Positions 13,905 to 22,414 of a stretch of 64,000 nt of DNA are shown here, in pieces. The position numbers were made by a program, and so were the translations under genes. Location: contig NZ_BDBD01000024.1 in NCBI RefSeq assembly GCF_001612805.1, positions 53,847 to 117,846 on the forward strand, given 5' to 3'. Under the pieces are notes generated by a model. That model saw only the letters and a program-made list of their open reading frames with translations. It was not told where the DNA came from and did no database searches. The stretch's first letter is position 1; each line of letters starts with the position of its first letter. Source of the DNA: Nocardia coubleae NBRC 108252. Lineage in GTDB: Bacteria; Actinomycetota; Actinomycetes; Mycobacteriales; Mycobacteriaceae.

Positions 13905-15422
13905 ATGGGGACAGCCGTGTCCGCCAGTAGACAGACCGAAGGGTCGGTGATGGCCGCCCTGCGCAGCCCGCGCCGCCTCCGCACGGAAGTGCTGGCCGGG
14001 TTGGTGGTCGCGCTCGCCCTGATCCCCGAGGCCATCTCGTTCTCGATCATCGCCGGGGTCGACCCGCGGGTCGGGTTGTTCGCGTCGTTCACCATGGCCG
14101 TCACCATCGCGTTCGTCGGTGGCCGCCCGGCGATGATCTCGGCCGCGACCGGCGCGGTCGCCCTGGTGATCGCGCCCGTCATGCGGCAGTACGGACTGGA
14201 CTACCTGATCGCCACGGTCATCCTCGCCGGTGTGCTGCAGATCGTGCTCAGCGTGATCGGGGTCGCGCGGCTGATGCGGTTCATCCCGCGCAGCGTGATG
14301 GTCGGGTTCGTCAACGCGCTGGCGATCCTCATCTTCACGGCGCAGATCCCGCACCTGCTCGGGGTGCCGTGGCTGGTGTATCCGATGGTCGCCATCGGTA
14401 TCGCGATCATGGTCTTACTGCCCAAGCTGTCCGACGTCGTCCCTGCCCCGCTGGTGGCGATCGTGCTGCTCACCGCCGCGACCCTCGTGTTCTCGCTCGA
14501 CGTCCCGAACGTGGGTGACGAGGGCGAGCTGCCGTCGAGCCTGCCCACCTGGCTGATCCCCGATGTGCCGTTCACGCTGGAAACGCTGAAGATCATCGCC
14601 CCGTACGCGTTGGCGACGGCGTTGGTCGGCCTGCTCGAGTCGTTGATGACCGCCAAGCTCGTCGACGACATCACCGACACCCACTCCGACAAGACCCGCG
14701 AGGGCTGGGGCCAGGGTGTGGCCAATGTGGTGACCGGCTTCTTCGGCGGTATGGGCGGTTGCGCCATGATCGGCCAGACGATGATCAATGTGAAGTCCTC
14801 CGGTGCGCGCACCAGGATTTCGACGTTCCTGGCCGGGGTGTTCCTGCTGATCCTGGTCGTCGGGCTCGGTGACATCGTCGCCCTGATCCCGATGGCCGCC
14901 CTCGTCGCCGTGATGATCATGGTGTCGGTCGGCACCTTGGACTGGCACTCGATCGCCCCGAAAACCTTGCGCCGCATGCCTTTCGCCGAAACCGCGGTCA
15001 TGCTGGTCACCGTCGCCGTCACGGTGGCGACGCACAACCTCGCCTACGGCGTGATCGCCGGCGTGCTCACCGCGATGGTTGCCTTCGCCCACCGCGTCGC
15101 CCACTTCACCGAGGTCGAGAAGATCGGCGAGGCCGATATCGACCACGACGGCGACATCGACACCAGGGTCTACAAGGTTCGCGGCGAACTGTTCTTCGCC
15201 TCGAGCAACGACCTGGTGTACCAATTCGACTACGTCGACGACCCACGCAATATCGTGATCGACATGTCCGACGCGCACATCTGGGACGCCTCGACGGTCG
15301 CCACTTTGGACGCGATCACCACCAAGTACGAGTCCAAGGGCAAGAAGGTCGAGATCGTCGGGCTCGACGCGGCCTCCGAACAGCGCCACGGCAGGCTCTC
15401 CGGGCACCTGGCAGGGCACTGA
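13905..15422 (+). CDS. SulP family anion permease with STAS domain
   Basis: This is a 505-residue SLC26/SulP inorganic-anion transporter. Residues 20-400 hold about 11-12 membrane helices, with SulP landmarks LAGLVVALALIPEAISFSIIAGVDP near the start, RPAMISAATGAVALVIAPV and GGMGGCAMIGQTMINVKSSGARTRIS. A C-terminal STAS domain (about 415-500) includes FFASSNDLVYQFDYVDDPRNIVIDMSDAHIWDAS in segments, with the conserved DMSDAHIWDAST loop. Candidates for the substrate are sulfate, bicarbonate or dicarboxylates; sequence alone does not decide. The ATG at 13905 has GGGAG 7 nt upstream. It is followed after 1 nt by a MerR regulator and preceded by a MerR-type dyad. Confidence 0.9.
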   Translation: MGTAVSASRQTEGSVMAALRSPRRLRTEVLAGLVVALALIPEAISFSIIAGVDPRVGLFASFTMAVTIAFVGGRPAMISAATGAVALVIAPVMRQYGLDYLIATVILAGVLQIVLSVIGVARLMRFIPRSVMVGFVNALAILIFTAQIPHLLGVPWLVYPMVAIGIAIMVLLPKLSDVVPAPLVAIVLLTAATLVFSLDVPNVGDEGELPSSLPTWLIPDVPFTLETLKIIAPYALATALVGLLESLMTAKLVDDITDTHSDKTREGWGQGVANVVTGFFGGMGGCAMIGQTMINVKSSGARTRISTFLAGVFLLILVVGLGDIVALIPMAALVAVMIMVSVGTLDWHSIAPKTLRRMPFAETAVMLVTVAVTVATHNLAYGVIAGVLTAMVAFAHRVAHFTEVEKIGEADIDHDGDIDTRVYKVRGELFFASSNDLVYQFDYVDDPRNIVIDMSDAHIWDASTVATLDAITTKYESKGKKVEIVGLDAASEQRHGRLSGHLAGH

Positions 15423-15423
15423 G

Positions 15424-15792
15424 ATGCCCGCCCGCGCGCATTTGCAGATCGGTCAGGTCGCCGAACGAACCGAGTTGTCGGTCAAGACGATTCGGCACTA
15501 CGACGAGGTGGGCCTGGTGCGGCCCTCGGCACGCAGCGCGGGCGGGTTCCGCCTGTACACCGAGGACGATATCGACCGGCTGCTGGTGATCCGCCGGATG
15601 AAGCCGCTCGGCTTCACCCTGGCCGAGATGGGCGAATTGCTGTCCGCCCTCGACGATCTCGGCGACCCGTCGGCCCGTGAACTGCTCGCCGCGTTGCACG
15701 CCAAAGCCGAGGACAGTGTCGCGAAACTGCGCCGCCAGCTCGCTTACGCCGAAGAGTTCACCGCCTTGCTCGCCGAGCGACGAGCGCGCTGA
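15424..15792 (+). CDS. MerR family transcriptional regulator
   Basis: This 122-residue protein has the MerR winged helix at residues 7-75: LQIGQVAERTELSVKTIRHY, then the wing with RSAGGFRLYTEDDIDRLLVI and MKPLGFTLAEMGELL. A coiled-coil dimer helix follows (ELLAALHAKAEDSVAKLRRQ). There is no C-terminal effector domain and no cysteine, so a metal- or thiol-sensing role is unlikely; it is one of the small MerR-like proteins. Its ATG follows the SulP stop after one base, so the two are cotranscribed, and the dyad upstream of the SulP gene is its probable operator. Confidence 0.88.
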   Translation: MPARAHLQIGQVAERTELSVKTIRHYDEVGLVRPSARSAGGFRLYTEDDIDRLLVIRRMKPLGFTLAEMGELLSALDDLGDPSARELLAALHAKAEDSVAKLRRQLAYAEEFTALLAERRAR

Positions 15793-16839
15793 TCACTTCT
15801 GCCAGTAGTTCTTCGGGCCGACGGTGGTGGCCGCCGCGTTGGCGCCCGCCTTGCACCATTCCTCGAGGCTGCTGTTGTCGGACAGGTCGATGTAGATGCC
15901 GGTGGCCTGGGTGAAGTAGCGATGGCTGTAGGCCGACCACTGCACCCGGGTGGCGGACATGATGTCACCGTGGCAGGTATCGCTGGCCAGACCGGTTGTG
16001 GGGCACCAGATTCCCCAGTCCTGGGTCTGGCCGTCGAGGGTGTCGTAGGCGGAGCGGGCGGCGGAGTCGGTGGGGAACACCAGCACGTTCACCGACACCA
16101 GGATGTGGTCGTCCTTGTCGATGTAGGAGCCGGTGATATTGGTGGTGCACCCGTTGGACGTGATCGCGGACGACACGTTGTCGGAGTTGCCCGGCTGATC
16201 GCACCCGTGTTCACCGCTGGCACGCAGGGTGTAGAGCACGCCCTTGGAGTCGGTGAAGCTTTGCGGCAGCAGGGCTTTCACGGTGAGCGGGGTGTCGTCG
16301 GTGGCGGCACTGTCGAGGGTGTTCCAGTCGAACGGCTTCGAGGTCGGTGCGGCCGAGGTGGTGGAGTAGGTGGACGGCACCGTCGAGGACGTGGTGGTGG
16401 GCGCGGCGACGACGGGCGAATCGGGATCGGAGTTGCCGCCGATCACCACCGCGATCACGATGAGCACGAGGAACGCGCAGACCACCGCACCGCCGATCAA
16501 CCACGGCGTCGACGACGACCCCGACCGCGCGTACGGCGGCCGCGGCTGCTGCCACTGCGGCTGCCCCATCATCGGTTGACCCTGCATCGGCTGACCGGGC
16601 ATCGGCTGACCCGGCATCGGCTGCTGCCACGGCTGGCTCACCGGCGGCTGCTGCCACGGCTGACTCTGCTGACCGACCGGCCACTGCGGCTGGCTCGGCG
16701 GGGGCTGCTGCCCGAAACCGGGCGTATCCGCGCGCACGGTCGGCGGGGCGGCATCGGCCTGTTGCCCGTCGGCACGCGGTGTCATCCACCACGAACCCTG
16801 ATCGTCGGCACCCCCGGCGGGCGGATCTTCGCGTGTCAC
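15793..16839 (-). CDS. Membrane-anchored secreted protein with proline/glutamine-rich N-terminus
   Basis: This 348-residue protein begins with a cytosolic low-complexity region of about 115 residues rich in Pro, Gln and Trp, with a short tandem repeat based on QPMPG (four variants in a row). One membrane helix follows (WLIGGAVVCAFLVLIVIAVV), then a Thr/Ser-rich linker and an extracellular domain of about 170 residues with six cysteines (GEHGCDQ, NGCTTN, IWCPTT, DTCHGD, EEWCKAG). It has the layout of mycobacterial-type secreted proteins of unknown function. GTG 16839 has a GGGAGAG ribosome site and removes an unlikely basic N-terminal extension. Its stop lies next to the MerR stop (convergent). 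Confidence 0.7.
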   Translation of the reverse strand: MTREDPPAGGADDQGSWWMTPRADGQQADAAPPTVRADTPGFGQQPPPSQPQWPVGQQSQPWQQPPVSQPWQQPMPGQPMPGQPMQGQPMMGQPQWQQPRPPYARSGSSSTPWLIGGAVVCAFLVLIVIAVVIGGNSDPDSPVVAAPTTTSSTVPSTYSTTSAAPTSKPFDWNTLDSAATDDTPLTVKALLPQSFTDSKGVLYTLRASGEHGCDQPGNSDNVSSAITSNGCTTNITGSYIDKDDHILVSVNVLVFPTDSAARSAYDTLDGQTQDWGIWCPTTGLASDTCHGDIMSATRVQWSAYSHRYFTQATGIYIDLSDNSSLEEWCKAGANAAATTVGPKNYWQK

Positions 16840-17009
16840 AGGTCTCTCCCAGCCCCGCGCGGCATCGATTCGGTGATGTCCGCGTCCCTTCCCGAAATTT
16901 TGGCGGCTGTTCGGGTGGAAGGCAAACCCGTCGCGCCATCTTCGCTGCGGCGCACGGTTTTCGATGCCTCGATGTGACATCCACGCGGGCCGCGTGATAG
17001 TCACATGAC

Positions 17010-19082
17010 ATGGCGTGGTCACCCTCGGTTCTCTCGCCGGAGACCTCGGCAGGTTCGGGCTCGACGGCCGAACAACGCAGCGGCACAGTGCAATACCGCT
17101 CCGACCTCGACGGTCTGCGTGGCCTCGCGATCGGCCTGGTCGTGGTTTTCCACATCTGGTTCGGCCGGGTGTCGGGTGGCGTGGACGTCTTTTTGGTGCT
17201 GTCCGGTTACTTCTTCACCGGGATGCTGCTGCGCCGCGCCGAGCACGGTCCACGCGGGTGGGTGTGGCCGGTGGTTCGCCGGACCGCGCGGCGGCTGCTG
17301 CCTGCCATGGCGGTGGTGCTGGCCGGGGTTCTGGTGGCCTCGACGCTGCTGCTGCCCTACACCCAGTGGTCGGCGGTCGCGGCGCAGACGCTCGCCTCGC
17401 TGCTGTTCGCACAGAACTGGGAATTGGCACTCACCTGGGCCGACTATCTGGCCGCCGACCCGTCGGTGAGCCCACTGCAACACCTCTGGTCGATGTCGGT
17501 GCAGGGCCAGTTCTATCTGGTCGCGCTGATCCTCGTCGCGGTGTTCGCACGGCTGCGCCAGGCGCGAGCCGTTGTCGGAGTGATCGTGATCGCCGCTGCC
17601 GCGGCATCTTTCGTGTACGCGACCCGGGGCACCGCGGCCCACCAGGGCTGGAACTACTACGACACCTTCGCGCGCGGCTGGGAACTGCTGATCGGCGCGG
17701 CACTCGCGGTCGCCGCACCGTACCTGGTGCTGCCGCGCTGGTGCCGGGCGCCGCTGGCCGCCCTCGGCATCGCGGGAGTCGTGCTGTGCGGCTGGCTGAT
17801 CGGCGACGCCGCCAACCGCTTCCCCGGCCCGGCCGCCCTGCTTCCGGTGCTCGCCGCCGCGGCGGTGATCGTGTCGGTCGCGAACGTGCCACGCCACGAA
17901 TGGGACGGCCCCAACCGGCTGCTCGCGCACCGGCACATGCGGTTGCTGGGCGAACTCGCCTACCCGCTGTACCTGTGGCACTGGCCGATTCTCATCTTCT
18001 TCCTCACCGAACGCGACAGCGCCGACGTCGACCTGCTCGGTGGCACCGGCGTGATCGCGGTGTCGCTGGCACTGGCCTGGCTCACCAACCAGCTGATCGA
18101 GAAACCACTGCGCGCCAAGACGCGCCGGCCCGGCAGGCGCCTGGTCACCGCTGGCGTCGCCGCATTGCTCGCGGCCGTGGTGGCGACCGCGTCGGCCTGG
18201 GAGTTCGCCGTCGTGCGGGCGGCGCCACCGGCCGCGACCACCGACGCCGAGGCGACCAGGTACCCCGGGGCGCGAGCCCTCACCGCGAACACCCCCGTCG
18301 CGCCCGAACCGTTGCGGCCCAACCTCTTCGAGGCCCGCAACGACCAGCCACCGCCGACGCTCGACGGCTGCATCGCCGACTGGAACACCCGCTCCGTCGT
18401 CACCTGCACCTACGGCGACCCCGACGCCGAACGCACCATCGCCATGGCGGGCAGCTCCCACGTCGAACACTGGTTGCCCGCGCTGCAGGTGCTGGCCGAG
18501 GAGCATTCCTTCCGCATCCAGGTGTATCTGAAGATGGGGTGCCCGCTCACCCTCGCCGAAGACGCCACCTACAACGGCGAACCCATCCCCGACTGCCGGA
18601 ACTGGTCGCGCGAGGTGATCGACCGGCTCGGCACCGACCGCCCCGACTGGGTGTTCACCATCGGCACCCGGCCCCGCGACGCCGGAGGCGACGAGACCCC
18701 GCCGGATTTCCTCGATGTGTGGACGGCCCTGTCCGAGCGCGGCCTCGCGGTGCTCACCCTGCGCGACACACCGTGGCTGCGCCGCGACGGCGTGCGCTAC
18801 CGCGCCACCGACTGCCTGGCCTCGGGCGGCGACCGCATCAGCTGCGGCATGCGGCGCAGCGACGCACTCGACCCGATCGACCCGCAGCGCGAAGCGGCGG
18901 CACCCTTCCCGCACGTCTTCCCCGTCGACCTCACCGACGCCGTGTGCGGCCCGACCGTCTGCGCCGTCGCCGAGGGCAATGTGCTGATCTACCACGACGA
19001 GCACCACCTCACCGCCACCTACTCGCGCACCCTCGCCGACGCGCTCGGCCGCGCCATCGGCCCCGTGCTCGGATGGTGGTGA
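17010..19082 (+). CDS. OafA/YrhL-type acyltransferase with C-terminal SGNH domain
   Basis: This 690-residue integral-membrane enzyme has an acyltransferase-3 domain at about 28-385 with ten or more helices. Family motifs are YRSDLDGLRGLAIGLVVVFH, whose H is catalytic, GGVDVFLVLSGYFFTGMLLRR, and LLGELAYPLYLWHWPILI. An extracellular SGNH-like domain follows (about 425-690), with IAMAGSSHVEHWLPAL as the Ser block and YHDEHHLTATYSR near the end. Such proteins move acyl groups across the membrane and attach them to cell-wall polysaccharide, peptidoglycan or glycolipid. In the SGNH block the usual GDSH is GSSH, so the Asp before the Ser is replaced. A start with no good ribosome site and TGATAGT just upstream suggest a leaderless or short-leader mRNA. 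Confidence 0.9.
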   Translation: MAWSPSVLSPETSAGSGSTAEQRSGTVQYRSDLDGLRGLAIGLVVVFHIWFGRVSGGVDVFLVLSGYFFTGMLLRRAEHGPRGWVWPVVRRTARRLLPAMAVVLAGVLVASTLLLPYTQWSAVAAQTLASLLFAQNWELALTWADYLAADPSVSPLQHLWSMSVQGQFYLVALILVAVFARLRQARAVVGVIVIAAAAASFVYATRGTAAHQGWNYYDTFARGWELLIGAALAVAAPYLVLPRWCRAPLAALGIAGVVLCGWLIGDAANRFPGPAALLPVLAAAAVIVSVANVPRHEWDGPNRLLAHRHMRLLGELAYPLYLWHWPILIFFLTERDSADVDLLGGTGVIAVSLALAWLTNQLIEKPLRAKTRRPGRRLVTAGVAALLAAVVATASAWEFAVVRAAPPAATTDAEATRYPGARALTANTPVAPEPLRPNLFEARNDQPPPTLDGCIADWNTRSVVTCTYGDPDAERTIAMAGSSHVEHWLPALQVLAEEHSFRIQVYLKMGCPLTLAEDATYNGEPIPDCRNWSREVIDRLGTDRPDWVFTIGTRPRDAGGDETPPDFLDVWTALSERGLAVLTLRDTPWLRRDGVRYRATDCLASGGDRISCGMRRSDALDPIDPQREAAAPFPHVFPVDLTDAVCGPTVCAVAEGNVLIYHDEHHLTATYSRTLADALGRAIGPVLGWW

Positions 19083-19125
19083 GGCAGCGAAATCGCTTGG
19101 GCATGCGGGCAACTCGGGAAGTCCG

Positions 19126-19131
19126 TAGCCT
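19126..19131 (+). promoter_or_regulatory. Probable -10 element of leaderless terD-like mRNA
   Basis: TAGCCT matches TANNNT and ends 7 nt before the GTG at 19139; the only purine-rich stretch (GGAG) is too close to serve as a ribosome site. Confidence 0.4.
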
Positions 19132-19138
19132 CGGAGCT

Positions 19139-19720
19139 GTGATTACTCTGAAGAAGGAAGACGGCGCGGCCGATCTCGCCGGTATCACCAAGATGAGCGT
19201 GGGGGTGAGCTGGGATCCGTCGGCCGGTTCCAGCGGTGGACTGCTCGGCATCGCGCGCCGCAAGCGCGGCGTCGACCTCGACCTCGTCGCCGTCCTGATG
19301 CAGGGCGGCGAGCCGGTGCGTTTCGCCGGTCTCGATTCGCTCGACCCGCTCGGCAACGGCGCGGTGCTGCACACCGGTGACGAGCAGACCGGCGCGGCCG
19401 CGGGCGACGACGAGACCGTGCACGTCACCTTCGCGAATGTGCCGACCGCGATCGACGCCATCGTGTTCCTCGCGGCCGCGTTCAAGAAGGGTTCCTCGTT
19501 CGACAAGGCCAACAACGTCTCGTTCAAGATCTACGACGCCACCGGCGCCGACAGCCAGCCGGTGGCCGATATCTGGCCGTCGCTGCTCGGCGCCGAGAAT
19601 GCCAACGCCATCGCGCGGGCCTTCCGCAACGGACCGGTGTGGCAGCTCGAGGTGCTCGATCGCAAGGGCAAGATCAAGCAGGGCGACAAGCAGGCGCTGC
19701 TGCGATTCGCCCTCGGCTAG
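19139..19720 (+). CDS. TerD family protein
   Basis: This 193-residue protein is a TerD-domain member (tellurium-resistance/stress family, Ca2+-binding beta-sandwich). Recognisable blocks are ITKMSVGVSWDPS near the start, RKRGVDLDLVAVLMQGG, GAAAGDDETVHVTFANVP for the acidic calcium-binding loop, and FKIYDATGADSQPVADIWPS. The canonical VRSDADFVFF segment is replaced by GGEPVRFAGLDSLDPLGNGAV, as in a divergent actinobacterial branch. The GTG at 19139 begins the conserved ITLKKEDGA sequence; ATG 19103 is an in-frame alternative adding 12 residues. It is the first of two TerD genes flanking nhaA. A role in envelope or ion stress is inferred from family and context. Confidence 0.82.
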   Translation: MITLKKEDGAADLAGITKMSVGVSWDPSAGSSGGLLGIARRKRGVDLDLVAVLMQGGEPVRFAGLDSLDPLGNGAVLHTGDEQTGAAAGDDETVHVTFANVPTAIDAIVFLAAAFKKGSSFDKANNVSFKIYDATGADSQPVADIWPSLLGAENANAIARAFRNGPVWQLEVLDRKGKIKQGDKQALLRFALG

Positions 19721-19764
19721 CCGGACGCACGGTTTGCGCGGGGTGTGGTGGGTGCGGCATCGTT

Positions 19765-19845
19765 AAGGTTGGTGCGCCGGGAAGTCTGGTCGGCAACCCA
19801 GCTCGAACTCCGTCGAGTGGGGTTCGAGTGAAGACGGGAACTTTC
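19765..19845 (+). promoter_or_regulatory. Structured 5' leader of nhaA (candidate cis-regulatory RNA)
   Basis: Between the terD stop and nhaA lies a leader that can fold. CCGG-GAAGT-CTGG (19778-19790) forms one hairpin. CTCGAAC (19802-19808) pairs perfectly with GTTCGAG (19822-19828), enclosing 13 nt. A competing hairpin ACTC/GAGT (19807-19818) would break that stem, so two exclusive folds exist just before the upstream ORF. This is typical of attenuator or riboswitch leaders. Known lithium/sodium riboswitches sit before nhaA genes in other phyla, but I cannot match this to their consensus. Confidence 0.4.
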
Positions 19846-19878
19846 ATGTTCGTACCTACCGCACCCGGGCACGCATGA
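19846..19878 (+). CDS. Ten-codon upstream ORF coupled to nhaA
   Basis: ATG 19846 opens the 10-residue ORF MFVPTAPGHA, whose TGA overlaps the nhaA ATG as ATGA at 19875-19878. A GACGGGAA stretch sits just upstream as ribosome site. Translation of the short ORF would deliver ribosomes to nhaA, so the leader fold could control nhaA through it. It could also be chance, since nothing shows that the peptide itself has a function. Confidence 0.4.
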   Translation: MFVPTAPGHA

Positions 19879-21167
19879 TCCGCGCGGCACGACGCACTGT
19901 CCTCACCCGAGGCAGCTGGCCCGAATCTCGTCGAGTCACCGAGGTGCTGCGACGGGAGACGGTGGGCGGTGTCCTGCTGATCGTCGCGGCGATCGTCGCG
20001 CTCGTCTGGGCCAACACACCCTGGGCGGATGCCTATGTGGCGCTCCGCGACTTCCGCATCGGCCCGGAATCGCTGCACCTGAATCTCACGCTGAGTCAGT
20101 GGGCCGCCGACGGGCTGCTCGCCATCTTCTTCTTCGTCGTCGGCCTCGAACTCAAACGCGAGTTCGTCGCGGGCGATCTGCGCGATCCGCGCCGGGCCGC
20201 GCTTCCGGTCGTCGCAGCCGTCGGTGGCATGGCCGTGCCCGCGCTCATCTACTTCGCGATCAACAGGGGCGGGTCGGTCGACGGCTGGGCGATCCCGACC
20301 GCAACCGACATCGCCTTCGCGCTCGCCGTACTCGCGGTCATCAACACCCATCTGCCCGCCGCGCTGCGCACCTTCCTGCTCACCCTCGCCGTGGTCGACG
20401 ACCTGCTGGCCGTCACCGTGATCGCGATTTTCTACACCGGCGAACTGCACCTGCCCTATCTGGCGCTGGCCCTGATCCCGATCGCCCTGTTCGCTGTCGC
20501 TGTGCAGCGCCGGATCAGTTCGCCGTTCCTCTTGGTTCCGCTCGCCCTTGTGACGTGGTGGCTGGTGCATTCCTCCGGCGTCCACGCCACCGTGGCGGGT
20601 GTGCTGCTCGGTTTCACGGTGCCCGTGCTCGCCGGTCGCGGCGAGACCGATACCGAGCACGGCCTGGCCGAACGCTTCGAACACACCATCCGCCCGCTCT
20701 CGGCCGGAGTGGCGGTGCCGATCTTCGCCTTCTTCGCGGCCGGTGTGACCATCGGCGGCCTCACCGGGCTCACCGAATCCCTCGCCGACCGGGTGACGAT
20801 CGGCATCATCGTCGGCCTGGTCGTGGGCAAGCTCGTGGGCATCACCGCCACCACCTACCTCACCGCCAAGCTCACCCGCGCCGAACTCGACGCCGACCTG
20901 ACGTGGGTGGACGTGGCCGGTGTCGCGTTGCTCGGCGGCATCGGTTTCACGGTGTCACTGCTGGTCGGCGAACTGGCCTTCGAAGGCGACCCGACCCATG
21001 CCGACCACGTCCGCATCGGTGTCCTGTGCGGCACCCTCGCGGCGGCCCTGCTGGCGACCATCGTGCTGCGCGCTCGCAACCGCACCTACCGCCGTCTCGA
21101 CGAGGCCGAATCACTCGACGCCGATGGCGACGGCGTCCCGGACGTCTACCAGCAGACGTCCCCCTGA
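19875..21167 (+). CDS. nhaA: Na+/H+ antiporter NhaA
   Basis: This 430-residue inner-membrane protein is a NhaA antiporter, expelling Na+ or Li+ in exchange for protons. Key residues are in place: PTATDIAFALAVL with Asp145 (E. coli Asp133) and LAVVDDLLAVT with Asp175-Asp176 (E. coli Asp163-Asp164, the ion site). Other landmarks are GLLAIFFFVVGLELKRE and GIGFTVSLLVGELAF. The C-terminus carries a hydrophilic extension (DADGDGVPDVYQQ) that looks like a calcium-binding DxDxDG loop, an unusual addition. ATG 19875 overlaps the stop of a short upstream ORF. It lies between two TerD genes and before a two-component system, suggesting an ion or pH stress unit. Confidence 0.93.
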   Translation: MIRAARRTVLTRGSWPESRRVTEVLRRETVGGVLLIVAAIVALVWANTPWADAYVALRDFRIGPESLHLNLTLSQWAADGLLAIFFFVVGLELKREFVAGDLRDPRRAALPVVAAVGGMAVPALIYFAINRGGSVDGWAIPTATDIAFALAVLAVINTHLPAALRTFLLTLAVVDDLLAVTVIAIFYTGELHLPYLALALIPIALFAVAVQRRISSPFLLVPLALVTWWLVHSSGVHATVAGVLLGFTVPVLAGRGETDTEHGLAERFEHTIRPLSAGVAVPIFAFFAAGVTIGGLTGLTESLADRVTIGIIVGLVVGKLVGITATTYLTAKLTRAELDADLTWVDVAGVALLGGIGFTVSLLVGELAFEGDPTHADHVRIGVLCGTLAAALLATIVLRARNRTYRRLDEAESLDADGDGVPDVYQQTSP

Positions 21168-21188
21168 CCGTCCGACAGGAGCACCACC

Positions 21189-21716
21189 ATGACCTTCACC
21201 CACGTGTCCGTCGGCCTCGGCTGGGACCCGGCCCCGCCCACCGGCTTGTTCGGCCGCAAGCGCAAGGACATCGACCTCAATATCACGGCACTGTCGTTCG
21301 CGGGACACGACTTCGTCGACGCGGCCTTCCACGAACAACTCACGTCTCGTGACGGCGCGCTGCGCCACCTCGGCGACAGCGTCACCGGCGACGGTGACGG
21401 CGACAACGAGGTGATCACCGTCGACCTCACACGTGTCGACGTCGCGACGAGCACCATCGTCTTTCTCGTCACCTGCTACACCGGGCAGACTTTCGACCAG
21501 GTCGTCAACGGTTTCTGCCGTGTCGTCGACAGCGTGAGCGGTGCGGAGATGGTACGCATCGACCTGTCCAGCGCCACCTCGCACACCGGCTTCGTACTCG
21601 GCAAGCTGCACCGCATCGGCACGGGCTGGGAGTTCTCCGTGATCGCCGATCCGATCTTCGCCGATCACCCCACTGTCGCGCTCCCCCAGCTGATCCCATA
21701 CCTGGGCAGGGCATGA
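21189..21716 (+). CDS. TerD family protein
   Basis: This 175-residue TerD-domain protein begins MTFTHVSVGLGWDPAPP, has KRKDIDLNITALSFAG in the second strand pair, the acidic loop VTGDGDGDNEVITVDLTRVD, in which the Asp/Asn residues fit calcium ligands, and TIVFLVTCYTGQTFDQVVNG. It is a second, divergent copy relative to the one upstream of nhaA. The ribosome site ACAGGAGCACC precedes ATG 21189. Its stop overlaps the start of the response-regulator gene (ATGA), so it is cotranscribed with the two-component system and probably with nhaA 21 nt upstream. Confidence 0.85.
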   Translation: MTFTHVSVGLGWDPAPPTGLFGRKRKDIDLNITALSFAGHDFVDAAFHEQLTSRDGALRHLGDSVTGDGDGDNEVITVDLTRVDVATSTIVFLVTCYTGQTFDQVVNGFCRVVDSVSGAEMVRIDLSSATSHTGFVLGKLHRIGTGWEFSVIADPIFADHPTVALPQLIPYLGRA

Positions 21717-22414
21717 ACGCCCAGTTGATGATCGTGGAGGACGACACCCGCGTGCGGGAGTCGTTACGGCTGGCGATGGAGGACGAGGGGTACATCGTCG
21801 CCGAGGCCGAGAGCGCCGAGCACGCACTGGAACACGTACACCGGATCGGCGTGCCGGACGTTCTGATCGTCGACCTCATGCTCGGCGGCATGGACGGTTT
21901 CACCTGCATCCGGGAAGTGCGCCGCGAACACGACGTGCCGATCATCGTGGTCAGCGCCCGTGACGACACCCACGACGTGGTCGCCGCCCTGGAAGCAGGC
22001 GCCGACGACTTCGTCACCAAACCCTTCGAGGTCAAGGAACTGACCGCGCGGATCAGGGCCGTGGGCAGGCGCACCCGCAACAACACCGAACGCGAGGTGG
22101 TCGAACTCGTCCTCGACGCCGACCGCCAGCTCATCCTCTGCCCGGAGCGCGGTTCGGTGCGGCTGGCGGGCGAAGACGTGCACCTGACACTCACCGAATT
22201 CCGGTTGCTGTGCGAACTGGCACAGAACGACGGGCTCGTGCTGAGCAGGCAGGTGCTGCTCGACAAGATCTGGGACCGCGGGTTCTTCGGCGACGACCGC
22301 ATCGTCGACGTGCACATCCGCCGCCTGCGCACCAAGATCGAACGCGATCCCGCCGAACCGCGCCTGATCGTCACCGTGCGCGGGCTCGGCTATCGCCTCG
22401 ATGCCGGGTCCTGA
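21713..22414 (+). CDS. OmpR/PhoB-type response regulator
   Basis: This 233-residue response regulator has a receiver domain (residues 4-118) with acidic pair Glu9-Asp10 and phosphoacceptor Asp54 in DVLIVDLMLGG, Ser82 in VVSARDD and Lys104 in FVTKPFEVKE. The C-terminal winged helix (about 135-230) has LTLTEFRLLCELAQNDG and VDVHIRRLRTKIE. It overlaps both its TerD neighbour (ATGA) and the histidine kinase gene (14 nt), so all three are translated together. Promoters flanking the TerD/nhaA genes are the likely targets, which is inferred only from position. Confidence 0.93.
   Translation: MNAQLMIVEDDTRVRESLRLAMEDEGYIVAEAESAEHALEHVHRIGVPDVLIVDLMLGGMDGFTCIREVRREHDVPIIVVSARDDTHDVVAALEAGADDFVTKPFEVKELTARIRAVGRRTRNNTEREVVELVLDADRQLILCPERGSVRLAGEDVHLTLTEFRLLCELAQNDGLVLSRQVLLDKIWDRGFFGDDRIVDVHIRRLRTKIERDPAEPRLIVTVRGLGYRLDAGS

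Noticed and set aside
17015..19138. In-frame extension of the TerD reading frame through the acyltransferase gene
   Set aside because: The extension is Arg-rich shadow sequence; TerD proteins begin where the GTG at 19139 lies.
19765..19845. Cobalamin riboswitch before nhaA
   Set aside because: Only a short GGGAA-like stretch resembles the B12 box, with no conserved core around it, and nhaA is not a cobalamin gene.
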